NCBI GenBank assembly: GCA_051653625.1
Contig: JBOFWM010000107.1
Coordinates: 1 to 10,591 of the forward strand
Length of the DNA stretch: 10,591 bases
Reading direction: 5' to 3'
Origin: SFDP01 sp051653625
GTDB lineage: Bacteria > Bacillota > Clostridia > Lachnospirales > Lachnospiraceae
Made by a program: the position numbers and the translations under genes. The notes beneath the pieces are model-generated. The model did no database searches. It worked only from the letters and a program-made list of their open reading frames with translations, and was not told the origin of the DNA. Shown piece after piece: positions 1 to 6,648 of the stretch; within the stretch, counting starts at the first letter, position 1, and each line of letters begins with the position of its first letter.

Positions 1-23
1 CTAGTCACCTCTGTTCTTAAAAA

Positions 24-701
24 TTATGCTATATTTTCCTCTTTCCCATCGATTCCTTCAATTATATTCTTAATTTTTTCGCCCCATTTATGATTAAGTA
101 CTCCTAATAATTTTCCTATTAAAATTGCAGAAAGTAAAGTACCTTCTCTTATTCCATCTAATTCTCTTAATATCATTATGGAAATCAATGCAGCAATTAC
201 TACAACAATTGTATCAAATGTGGTTTTTAAACGCGCAAATGGTATCTTTGTTTTTTTCTGTATTGCCATTACGAGTCCTTCTGCTGGTTGAGGAACGATA
301 TCTGCAATTAAATATAACATAAGCCCTAATGCAACCATAACAATACTACTTCCTAAAAATACAAGTTGTAATAAATAATTTTGTGGTTCTGGAAGCATTC
401 TCCATAAGTGATTTGAGAATGATACAAAATATCCAAATAATCCCGAAAAAAAGATTTGTAAAAAATTAATTTTTTTAAATTCTTTTCTTAAAATAATAAT
501 TTGAATTACTATATACGTACAAAAAATAATTGTAGTTAAAAGACCTTGGTCAATGCTGGTTATTAAACTTAACACATATGGTATCGAATTAACAGGCGAT
601 ACACCCAATCCAGATCTAATAGAAAATGTCACTCCAAACGCCATTAGTAATAGTCCAACACAGTAAATGATAACTCTTATATGTATTCTTGTTGTATTCA
701 T
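24..701 (-). CDS. YczE/YitT-like integral membrane protein, function unknown
   Basis: A 225-residue, very hydrophobic protein with about five or six predicted membrane segments (roughly residues 9-28, 36-50, 54-72, 80-98, 110-134 and 160-178) and a short charged, soluble C-terminus. The N-terminal motif SGLGVSPVNSIPYVLS after the first membrane segment and the later stretch around VPQPAEGLVMAI resemble the YczE/YitT-like family (COG2364, DUF6198-type). No transport substrate is established for these proteins. The ATG start is supported by AAGGAG eight bases upstream. The gene begins 52 bases after the MATE gene stops and no terminator is visible between them, so the two are probably co-transcribed and under the same leader control. 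The family assignment comes from motif recall and overall character. The function is unknown, although co-transcription with an efflux pump suggests a transport or small-molecule stress role. Confidence 0.75.
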   Translation of the reverse strand: MNTTRIHIRVIIYCVGLLLMAFGVTFSIRSGLGVSPVNSIPYVLSLITSIDQGLLTTIIFCTYIVIQIIILRKEFKKINFLQIFFSGLFGYFVSFSNHLWRMLPEPQNYLLQLVFLGSSIVMVALGLMLYLIADIVPQPAEGLVMAIQKKTKIPFARLKTTFDTIVVVIAALISIMILRELDGIREGTLLSAILIGKLLGVLNHKWGEKIKNIIEGIDGKEENIA

Positions 702-753
702 AATAGTGCTCCTTCAAATATTAAATAACTATTTTTTATTTTACCATAAAACC

Positions 754-2043
754 TTAAAAATGTGCGCTATTTTTTCTTATCATTCCCATTATAACTATAA
801 ATGTAATAAATTCTGACACAAAAAATGAACTCCAAATTCCTATTAATCCAAATAAGTTTGATAAAATAATTGCACATAAAATAATTGCTATAAATCCTCT
901 TAACATAGAACCTATCAATGCAATTTCTGATTTTTCAATGGATGCAAAATAAGTTACCAAGAATATATTTAATGAAGCAAAAATAAATCCCAAAAAATAG
1001 ATCCTCATTCCACTATATGCATACGTAAATAATTCTTTATTTCCATCACTATTAAAAATAGTGATCCAAGTTTCTGTTTTCCCCCAAATAATAAGAAGAA
1101 TTAAAACAGTTACAATTCCAGAAACAATTAGACCTAATTTTAGTATCTCTTTTGCATTTTTCTTATTGCCTTTTCCATAATTTTCGCTAATCAATGGTTG
1201 ACTACCTTGCGCAATTCCATTAAAAATAGCCATTACAACAATTGCAATATTTGCAATTACTCCATAAGCAGCAACACCCACATTTCCTACTTTCGCTAAA
1301 ATAAGCGTATTAAATGTTATTGTTGTAATTGCAGTCGTGATTTCCCCAACAGATGATGGAACTCCAAATTGACAACATGATAAAATGTGTTTTATTTTTG
1401 GCAATGTACAACGAAAACGTATATTATTACTTTTTTTCAAAAAATGTGTTGAGCAAACTAACATTGTTACAATTGGACTTAACGCAGTTGCAATTGCAGC
1501 ACCTGTTAAACCTAATTCTAATGTAAAAATTAAAATATAATCAAATACTAAATTAAACAAACTTCCTGACATGGATGCTATCATTGCAGTTCTTGGCGCA
1601 TTATCATTTCTCAAAAAAGAAGTAAAAGTAAAATTTGTCATTAAAAATGGTGTTGCTAATAATATAATTTTCATATAATTAGAACCTAATTCTACTAAGG
1701 TTTGATCTGCTCCCATAATCTCTAGTACTTTTACTGGGCAAAAAATCCCTAACAAAACAAATGGGATACTAAGAATAATACAACTTGTCACAGACTGTAT
1801 AAAATAATCATCTGTATTTTCTTTACATGCTTTTTTTATTGCATATTTTGTAGCAGAGCCAATTCCTATCATGGAGCCAATTGCATATATTACTCCAAAT
1901 ATTGGTATAATTATATTTAAAACTGCCAACCCATTTGCACCCGAATGTTTCGCAATAAAAAAGGTATCTGCAAGAATGTAAATAGATATTCCAATCATTG
2001 CAAGCACATTTTGAAAAACATACTTAAAAAATATTTTTTTCAT
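754..2043 (-). CDS. MATE-family multidrug/cation efflux transporter (MepA-like)
   Basis: A 429-residue polytopic membrane protein with about twelve hydrophobic segments in two halves, as expected for MATE (MOP superfamily) Na+- or H+-coupled exporters. Recognisable family features are the N-terminal segment ending ADTFFIAKHSG, the first-half stretch FLRNDNAPRTAMIASMSGSL with a following FDYILIF, and the second-half loop GIAQGSQPLISENYGKGN. It is slightly shorter than many MATE proteins (about 440-460) but lacks nothing obvious. The ATG at 2043 follows a moderate AAGAAAGGG ribosome site at a rather long spacing. The family exports organic cations and drugs, and members of the MepA branch also occur behind guanidine riboswitches. 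The long structured leader with a terminator just upstream (2141-2289) implies control by transcription termination. The next gene, a YczE-like membrane protein, follows after 52 bases. The substrate cannot be read from the sequence. Confidence 0.9.
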   Translation of the reverse strand: MKKIFFKYVFQNVLAMIGISIYILADTFFIAKHSGANGLAVLNIIIPIFGVIYAIGSMIGIGSATKYAIKKACKENTDDYFIQSVTSCIILSIPFVLLGIFCPVKVLEIMGADQTLVELGSNYMKIILLATPFLMTNFTFTSFLRNDNAPRTAMIASMSGSLFNLVFDYILIFTLELGLTGAAIATALSPIVTMLVCSTHFLKKSNNIRFRCTLPKIKHILSCCQFGVPSSVGEITTAITTITFNTLILAKVGNVGVAAYGVIANIAIVVMAIFNGIAQGSQPLISENYGKGNKKNAKEILKLGLIVSGIVTVLILLIIWGKTETWITIFNSDGNKELFTYAYSGMRIYFLGFIFASLNIFLVTYFASIEKSEIALIGSMLRGFIAIILCAIILSNLFGLIGIWSSFFVSEFITFIVIMGMIRKNSAHF

Positions 2044-2140
2044 ATAAATTTAAACCCTTTCTTGAATACAATTATTCGTAATTAATATAACATACTTTTG
2101 TAAAATTGCATAAAGTTCTATTTTTTTGATCTTTACACAC

Positions 2141-2176
2141 AAAAAAAGAAGCTTATTTTTCTAACAGCTTCCTTTT
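2141..2176 (-). terminator. Intrinsic terminator in the leader of the MATE gene (probable attenuator)
   Basis: On the minus strand an 11-bp stem (AAAAGGAAGCT with AGCTTCTTTTT, one G.U pair; arms 2166-2176 and 2143-2153) encloses a 12-base loop and runs into seven consecutive T residues at 2141-2147. It lies about 100 bases before the MATE start codon and downstream of a candidate promoter and several further hairpins. No gene ends just before it, so it more likely governs read-through into the MATE gene than ends an upstream transcript. Confidence 0.7.
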
Positions 2177-2196
2177 CATAAGTAAATATACTTTTA

Positions 2197-2289
2197 TATT
2201 TTCTAAGACATAGAAAATAATATGTGGCCTATGTAGACCTATCTAGTCATGTGAATCTTTAAGAACTAAAGAGAAGACTAGTGACGTGA
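2197..2289 (-). promoter_or_regulatory. Structured leader RNA, candidate riboswitch aptamer (guanidine-IV/mepA type proposed)
   Basis: Three hairpins precede the terminator. The first has an outer stem CTAGTC/GACTAG (arms 2276-2281 and 2243-2248) and an inner stem TCTTTA/TAAAGA (2267-2272 and 2256-2261) with a five-base loop. The second is a compact hairpin GGTCT-ACAT-AGGCC (2226-2239) followed by ACATA. The third is a 9-bp hairpin TATTTTCTA/TAGAAAATA (2211-2219 and 2197-2205). ACATAG in the second hairpin (2229-2234) can pair with CTATGT in the third (2208-2213), giving a possible kissing contact or alternative fold. An upstream RNA made of hairpins, then a terminator, then a MATE gene is a riboswitch-like arrangement. 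Guanidine-IV (mepA) is suggested by the MATE context and compact two-hairpin shape with ACA after the second stem. That class match is from memory and unverified. A different or new class is also possible. Confidence 0.45.
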
Positions 2290-2351
2290 TATTTTAAATA
2301 ATTATTTATTCTATTTATATTTTATTTTTTTAACATAATAACAAATAGTAT

Positions 2352-2390
2352 ATTATACATCAAGTGATTTCTATAAATACGTTAATCACT
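2352..2390 (-). promoter_or_regulatory. Candidate promoter with a dyad for the MATE leader
   Basis: A perfect -10-like TATAAT lies on the minus strand at 2352-2357. Just upstream is a perfect dyad, AGTGATT (2363-2369) and AATCACT (2384-2390), with half-site centres 21 bases (two helical turns) apart. It covers the place where a -35 box should be, and no good TTGACA is visible there. Transcription would begin near 2345 and produce the structured leader. The dyad may be a repressor or activator site, but the regulator is not known. Confidence 0.4.
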
Positions 2391-2469
2391 CAAATCATTT
2401 ATATACTACTTTTCTATTTTAATTCTATTTTCTATCATTTTTTTCTATCTGTTCTATACAATACTACAG

Positions 2470-2504
2470 AAAAGAAAGAGCAAAGTAACAAACTTCACTC
2501 TTTC
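2470..2504 (-). terminator. Intrinsic terminator of the sugar transporter operon
   Basis: On the minus strand a 13-bp stem (GAAAGAGTGAAGT with ACTTTGCTCTTTC, two G.U pairs; arms 2492-2504 and 2474-2486) closes a five-base loop and runs into TTTTCT. It begins 23 bases after the stop codon of the permease gene, as expected for the end of the three-gene transporter operon. The stem is long but its T-tract is short, so some read-through towards the MATE leader is possible. The rest of the 2044-2527 gap holds the MATE leader elements described separately, plus an AT-rich stretch (2401-2460) with no supported gene. Confidence 0.7.
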
Positions 2505-2527
2505 CTATTTTAATTTTAAAATTCTAT

Positions 2528-3718
2528 TTAACTCTTTGCAATAAGTTTTCCACCACGTTTTGATACTACATCAAAAATTACAGCTGCTAGTAAAACTAAT
2601 CCTTTTACTACACGTTGCATATTTTGATCTACACCCATTAATGACATTCCTAGGTTTATAACCCCCATTAATACTGCCCCAACAATAACTCCTGGTACCG
2701 TTCCAATTCCGCCATATGCTGAAGCTCCACCAATGAAGCATGATCCAATTGCATCCATTTCATAATTTTGTCCATAAGTAGGTTGTGCTGATGTCATACG
2801 TGCAATAGTAACCATTGCTGCAATTGCTGCTAAAAATGACATGTTAATATATGCTAGGAAATATACTTTATTTGTATTAATTCCTGATAATTTTGTTGCC
2901 TTTTCATTTCCACCAACTGCGTAAAAATAACGTCCTATTGTAGTATTTGATGTGATATAACCATATACAAATACAATTAAGAGTACCCAGATTAAAACAC
3001 TTGGAATTCCTTTGTGTCTTGCAAGTTGGTAACTAAATGCAATAATAACAAGAGAAATCAAAGCTAATTTTATGATAAATCCTGTAAACCCTTCTACTTC
3101 ATATCCTTTTTTACTACGTTGCATTCTATTTTTTATCTGAAGGAATAGATATAGTACAATTCCAAATATTCCCGCTAATAGACAAGTAAGATTCAGACTT
3201 CCTGCTCCTAGAAAATCTGGAATATAGCAATCTGCACCACCACCAAATAAATTTACAAATGTTGTATAATCTTTAATGGATACTGTCATTCCTTGTAATA
3301 CTACATTACTTAACCCTCTAAAAATAAGCATGCCAGCAAGTGTAACAATAAACGGTGGGATTCGAACAAATGCAATCCAAAATCCTTGCCATGCACCAAT
3401 TAATAATCCTGCAAGTATCATAACAATAATAACAACTGCCATATTCATTTTATAGTTTGCCATAAGTACTGCACCAATCGCACCTATAAAACACACTACA
3501 GATCCAACAGATAAGTCAATGTTACCTCCTGTTAAAATACAAAGTAACATACCTGTTGCTAATATAAATACATAAGCATTTTGAGAAATAAGACTACTTA
3601 CGTTCATTGGCAATAATATAGCCCCATTTGTTTGCCATGCAAAAAATGATGTTACTAATATAAGAACAATAATCATCGTATATTTTTTTATTATATCGAT
3701 AGGATTTGTTTTACTCAT
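2528..3718 (-). CDS. mmsB: CUT2-class sugar ABC transporter permease (MmsB/GguB/XylH-like)
   Basis: A 396-residue integral membrane protein with about ten hydrophobic segments, the usual size for the long XylH/GguB permeases (BPD_transp_2 family). The motif GGNIDLSVGSV near residues 64-74 and the stretch GGASAYGGIGTVPGVIVGAV near residue 330 are typical of this family. The latter lies in the cytoplasmic loop region that contacts the ATPase. A polar insertion around residues 195-210 (KNRMQRSKKGYEVEGF) separates two groups of segments, as in XylH-type proteins. It would act as a homodimer pore moving monosaccharide delivered by the lipoprotein encoded at 5339-6478. Its ATG overlaps the TGA of the ATPase gene in an ATGA arrangement (3715-3718), which implies translational coupling. 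The mmsB symbol follows the multiple-monosaccharide transporter naming. Exact sugar specificity is not visible. Confidence 0.88.
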   Translation of the reverse strand: MSKTNPIDIIKKYTMIIVLILVTSFFAWQTNGAILLPMNVSSLISQNAYVFILATGMLLCILTGGNIDLSVGSVVCFIGAIGAVLMANYKMNMAVVIIVMILAGLLIGAWQGFWIAFVRIPPFIVTLAGMLIFRGLSNVVLQGMTVSIKDYTTFVNLFGGGADCYIPDFLGAGSLNLTCLLAGIFGIVLYLFLQIKNRMQRSKKGYEVEGFTGFIIKLALISLVIIAFSYQLARHKGIPSVLIWVLLIVFVYGYITSNTTIGRYFYAVGGNEKATKLSGINTNKVYFLAYINMSFLAAIAAMVTIARMTSAQPTYGQNYEMDAIGSCFIGGASAYGGIGTVPGVIVGAVLMGVINLGMSLMGVDQNMQRVVKGLVLLAAVIFDVVSKRGGKLIAKS

Positions 3719-5259
3719 ACCTTTTCTCCTTTACCACTAGATTGTAGAATACATGACATAATGCTTTCCTGTGTCGCTTCTTCCTTACTAAGCTCACCAG
3801 CAATTCGTCCTTCATTCATAACATAAACTCGATCACACATTCCTAAAATTTCTGGAAGTTCAGATGAAATCATAATTACTGATTTTCCTTCTGCCACTAA
3901 ACTATTGATAATACAATATATTTCATATTTTGCACCAACATCAATTCCTCTTGTTGGTTCATCTAATATTAAAATATCCGGATTTGTAAACATCCATTTT
4001 GCTAGTAAGACTTTTTGTTGATTCCCTCCACTTAAATTTCCAACATTTTGTTCTACTGTTGGACATTTTGTTTTTAGTTTTTCCTTGTAGTCTACTGCAA
4101 TTCCATATTCTTTATCTTTATCAATTACTGTATGCTTACTAATCGCATCTAAATTTGCCAAAGTTGTATTTATTTTAATTGGATTACTTAATATTAACCC
4201 ATTTCCTTTTCGATCTTCTGTTACATATGCAACTTTATTTTTAATGGCATCTTTTACCGTATGAATTTCGACTTTTTTTCCATCAATCAAAATTGTTCCA
4301 TGTATATTTTCACCATAAGATTTTCCGAAAACACTCATGGCAAGCTCGGTTCTTCCTGCTCCCATTAATCCGGCTATACCAACAACTTCACCACGTTTCA
4401 CATGAATATTTACATTTTCCACTACTTTTTGTTCTATGTAGATCGGATGATTTACATTCCAATCTTTAATTTCCATTTTTACATCGCCAATTTTAACATC
4501 ACGTTTTGGAAATCGATCTGATAATTCTCGACCAACCATTCCTTTTATAATTCTTGCTTCTGAAAGTTCATCTTCTGTTTTATCAAGCGTTTCAATTGTA
4601 GCACCATCACGTATAACAGTAATTTTATCTGCTACATATGAAATTTCATTTAACTTATGAGAAATAATAATTGAAGTCATACCTTCTTTTTTAAATTTAA
4701 GAAGTAATTCTAAAAGAGCTTTTGAATCATCTTCATTTAAAGATGCTGTAGGTTCATCTAAAATAAGTAGTTTTGCATTTTTAGCAAGTGCTTTTGCAAT
4801 TTCTACTAATTGTTGTTTTCCAACACCAATATCTTTAATTAATGTACGTGCTGATTCTTTTAATCCTACTGTTTTTAGTAATTGGTCTGCATAACCATAT
4901 GTATCATTCCAATTTATTTTATACTTATGTCCTCTTTCATTTCCAAGAAACATATTTTCCCCAATTGTCATATAAGGAATTAATGCTAATTCCTGATGAA
5001 TTATAACAATCCCTTTTGATTCACTATCTTTTATTTCGTTGAATTTACAAATATCACCATTATAAATAATGTCTCCTTCATAGCTGCCATGTGGATAAAC
5101 ACCACTAAGGACATTCATCAAAGTTGATTTTCCTGCACCGTTTTCTCCAACTAGTGCATGTATTTCCCCTTCTTCTACCTTTAAATTTACATTATCTAGC
5201 GCCTTAACACCTGGAAATGTTTTGGTAATATTTTTCATTTCTAATAATATATTTGCCAA
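3715..5259 (-). CDS. mmsA: CUT2-class sugar ABC transporter ATP-binding protein with two ATPase domains (MmsA/GguA/XylG-like)
   Basis: A 514-residue protein with two ABC domains, the standard size for sugar importers of the XylG/RbsA/MmsA group. Domain 1 has Walker A GENGAGKST (38-46), Q-loop Q89, a variant signature GVGKQQ (145-150), Walker B with LILDEPTAS (168-170 core) and switch H201. Domain 2 has a degenerate Walker A GLMGAGRTE in which the lysine is arginine (R303), the family motif TEDRKGNG (347-354), signature LSGGNQQ (409-415) and LILDEPTRGID near 432-440. Loss of the second-site lysine is normal for this family and indicates one catalytically weak site. The start is a TTG at 5259 with GGAGGG six bases upstream. 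The first in-frame ATG, at codon 8, would remove part of the first strand and has no ribosome site. It would drive uptake through the permease whose gene overlaps by four bases. Confidence 0.92.
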   Translation of the reverse strand: MANILLEMKNITKTFPGVKALDNVNLKVEEGEIHALVGENGAGKSTLMNVLSGVYPHGSYEGDIIYNGDICKFNEIKDSESKGIVIIHQELALIPYMTIGENMFLGNERGHKYKINWNDTYGYADQLLKTVGLKESARTLIKDIGVGKQQLVEIAKALAKNAKLLILDEPTASLNEDDSKALLELLLKFKKEGMTSIIISHKLNEISYVADKITVIRDGATIETLDKTEDELSEARIIKGMVGRELSDRFPKRDVKIGDVKMEIKDWNVNHPIYIEQKVVENVNIHVKRGEVVGIAGLMGAGRTELAMSVFGKSYGENIHGTILIDGKKVEIHTVKDAIKNKVAYVTEDRKGNGLILSNPIKINTTLANLDAISKHTVIDKDKEYGIAVDYKEKLKTKCPTVEQNVGNLSGGNQQKVLLAKWMFTNPDILILDEPTRGIDVGAKYEIYCIINSLVAEGKSVIMISSELPEILGMCDRVYVMNEGRIAGELSKEEATQESIMSCILQSSGKGEKV

Positions 5260-5265
5260 TGATAT

Positions 5266-5271
5266 CCCTCC
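5266..5271 (-). promoter_or_regulatory. Ribosome binding site fixing the TTG start of the ATPase gene
   Basis: GGAGGG on the minus strand lies six bases before TTG at 5257-5259. It supports the TTG start over the downstream in-frame ATG. The site is separated from the hairpin after chvE by only about 25 bases. Confidence 0.75.
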
Positions 5272-5296
5272 AATCTATGAATAGCCATACTTATTG

Positions 5297-5334
5297 AATA
5301 GTAGTAGGCAGGTTATCCCTGCCCACGTACTATT
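5297..5334 (-). other. Stable intercistronic hairpin between chvE and the ATPase gene
   Basis: On the minus strand AATAGTA (5328-5334), a short unpaired stretch, GGCAGG (5318-5323), a five-base loop, CCTGCC (5307-5312), a short unpaired stretch and TACTATT (5297-5303) form a two-part hairpin with 13 perfect base pairs. It begins four bases after the chvE stop codon. No T-tract follows on the minus strand, so it is unlikely to be a full terminator. Such hairpins commonly protect the upstream binding-protein message from 3' decay or cause partial termination, giving more binding protein than membrane components. That role is inferred here. Confidence 0.7.
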
Positions 5335-5338
5335 ATTT

Positions 5339-6478
5339 TTATTGAAGATCTGCTTCTGTGTAATATCCAGAATCGATTAACAATTCATTATAGTTTGTAG
5401 CATCTGCAAATACTGGTTCGCAAAGGTATGAAGGAATTACACCTGTTCCATTATCATATGTTTCTGTATCATTTACAGGAGCTTCTCCACCTGTCATAAT
5501 AGAATCAACCATTTCAACTACTTTTGTAGCTAATGTACGAGTATCTTTGAAGATTGACATTGCTTGTTTTCCTGCAATCATATTTTTAACATTTGCAACA
5601 TCACAATCTTGACCTGTAATAATTGGCCATTCTCCTGTATAGTTTGCTTCTAGTGAATTTGTAACACCAAGTGCTGTTGAATCATTTGAACAAAGTACAG
5701 CATCTAATTGTGTTCCGTCTGCATAATTTGATGAAATAATAGCATCCATTCTTGATTGTGAAGCTTCTGATGCCCAGTTTGCTGTAGCAACTGTTTCAAA
5801 TGATGTTTGACCTGATTTTACAACAAGTTTTCCTGCATCAATATATGGTTGTAACACATCCATAGCTCCACCAAAGAAATATCTTGCGTTATTGTCTCCT
5901 GGGTCTCCTGTTACTAATTCAATATTAAAAGGTCCTTCTGCATTCATTAAATCTAATGCTTGTTCTATGTATTCCCCTTGTCTTGTTCCTACCATATAAT
6001 TATCAAATGTTGCATAATAACTTACCGCATCAGAATTCATAATTAAACGATCATATGCAATAACTGGAATATTTTTTTCTTTTGCTTGTTCTAATACTGT
6101 TCCAAGTGAATCACCATCAATTGAAGCAATTACAAGTAATTCACATCCTGAATTAATCATATTTTCAATTTGAGATACTTGTGTTGTAATATCATTTGAT
6201 GCATATTGAATGTCTACTTCATATCCTGCTGCAATTAATTGAGTTTCCATATTAGCACCATCTTGATTCCATCTTTGAAGATCTTTTGTAGGCATTGCTA
6301 CACCAACTTTTCCACCTGCCATAGTTGATTCTGTTCCCATATCTTCTTTTTCCATATCAGTAGTTTCTGACATGCTTGTGTTATCAGAGTTTGTTGTAGT
6401 TGTACTTCCTCCACATCCCATAATAAGTGTTGCTATCATTGTTGTTGCTAGTACCATACCTAATATTTTTTTCTTCAT
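5339..6478 (-). CDS. chvE: Sugar-binding lipoprotein of the ABC importer (ChvE/multiple-monosaccharide type)
   Basis: A 379-residue extracellular lipoprotein of the periplasmic-binding-protein fold used by CUT2 importers. Residues 1-21 are a signal peptide with two or three lysines and a hydrophobic core, and the lipobox LIMGC places the lipidated cysteine at residue 22. A low-complexity Thr/Ser/Asp/Glu/Met linker (about 24-54) tethers the binding domain to the membrane. The domain shows family positions such as RW (69-70), AYDRLI with D143 and R144, TFDN, GDPGDNNA, CSNDSTA and GQDCD, consistent with monosaccharide binding by ChvE-like proteins. The start chosen is ATG 6478, six bases after GGGAGGA. 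An in-frame ATG eight codons upstream has no ribosome site and would put extra residues before the signal peptide. It is the first gene of its operon, with a terminator upstream and a stable hairpin directly after. It would deliver sugar to the permease at 2528-3718. Confidence 0.9.
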   Translation of the reverse strand: MKKKILGMVLATTMIATLIMGCGGSTTTTNSDNTSMSETTDMEKEDMGTESTMAGGKVGVAMPTKDLQRWNQDGANMETQLIAAGYEVDIQYASNDITTQVSQIENMINSGCELLVIASIDGDSLGTVLEQAKEKNIPVIAYDRLIMNSDAVSYYATFDNYMVGTRQGEYIEQALDLMNAEGPFNIELVTGDPGDNNARYFFGGAMDVLQPYIDAGKLVVKSGQTSFETVATANWASEASQSRMDAIISSNYADGTQLDAVLCSNDSTALGVTNSLEANYTGEWPIITGQDCDVANVKNMIAGKQAMSIFKDTRTLATKVVEMVDSIMTGGEAPVNDTETYDNGTGVIPSYLCEPVFADATNYNELLIDSGYYTEADLQ

Positions 6479-6484
6479 ACTTGT

Positions 6485-6491
6485 TCCTCCC
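6485..6491 (-). promoter_or_regulatory. Ribosome binding site deciding the chvE start
   Basis: GGGAGGA on the minus strand lies six bases before ATG 6476-6478, directly in front of the lysine-rich signal peptide. An in-frame ATG at 6500-6502 lies upstream of this site, so initiation at 6478 is strongly preferred. Confidence 0.8.
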
Positions 6492-6512
6492 TTTACTTGC
6501 AAGTTTTCTTTA

Positions 6513-6530
6513 CATGATTACTATATCATG
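6513..6530 (-). promoter_or_regulatory. Candidate chvE promoter -10 within a palindrome
   Basis: Between the terminator at 6583-6631 and chvE, the minus strand contains TATAGT (6520-6525), which could be a -10 box. It sits inside a perfect palindrome CATGAT-N6-ATCATG (6513-6530). The region 17 bases upstream of it has no recognisable -35 box, which would fit a promoter that depends on an activator such as the AraC-type regulator encoded at 7670-9289. A weaker inverted pair AGTAT/ATACT lies a little further upstream. The promoter assignment is inferred from position and the -10 likeness only. Confidence 0.35.
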
Positions 6531-6582
6531 AAATAAATAGGAGTATTTTATGACATACTTCAAATATTTATCTTATTTCTAT

Positions 6583-6631
6583 AAAAAAAGATGATATGAT
6601 TAGCAAAATATTGTGCTCTTCATATCATCTT
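6583..6631 (-). terminator. Intrinsic terminator after the sensing-protein gene
   Basis: A perfect 11-bp stem AAGATGATATG/CATATCATCTT (arms 6621-6631 and 6588-6598 on the minus strand) with a 22-base loop runs into TTTTTTT at 6583-6589. The loop can itself form a short AGCA/TGCT pairing. It starts 17 bases after the stop of the lipoprotein gene at 6649. It therefore separates the regulatory operon from the transporter operon, which must largely use its own promoter. Confidence 0.8.
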
Positions 6632-6648
6632 AAAAATATGCTATTGTT

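Noticed and set aside
1..23. GACTAG at the very end of the minus strand, resembling the 3' arm of the first leader stem at 2243-2248
   Set aside because: No matching CTAGTC arm lies upstream within the window and the sequence is cut off, so a second copy of the leader RNA, or the start of another riboswitch, cannot be supported.
125..322. Plus-strand open frame opposite the YczE-like gene
   Set aside because: It is Leu/Gln-rich low-complexity sequence mirroring the minus-strand membrane protein, with no family resemblance. The minus-strand gene explains the region.
2243..2289. Imperfect direct repeat CTAGTCATGTGA/CTAGTGACGTGA (10 of 12 identical)
   Set aside because: The repeat largely follows from the CTAG ends of the first leader stem, so it was folded into the RNA structure and not called as a separate repeat or mobile-element end.
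3715..5259. Lysine-to-arginine change in the second Walker A and non-LSGGQ first signature of the ATPase, as a sign of inactivation
   Set aside because: Both are usual in XylG/RbsA/MmsA-type double ATPases and do not indicate a broken gene.
6479..6502. Eight-codon upstream extension of chvE
   Set aside because: The upstream ATG has no ribosome site, and GGGAGGA sits between it and the downstream ATG that begins a normal lipoprotein signal peptide.
6497..6515. TGTAA-N7-TTGCA stretch upstream of chvE as a possible CcpA (cre) site
   Set aside because: It misses the central CG and one conserved position of the usual cre pattern, and AT-rich sequence gives such matches by chance.
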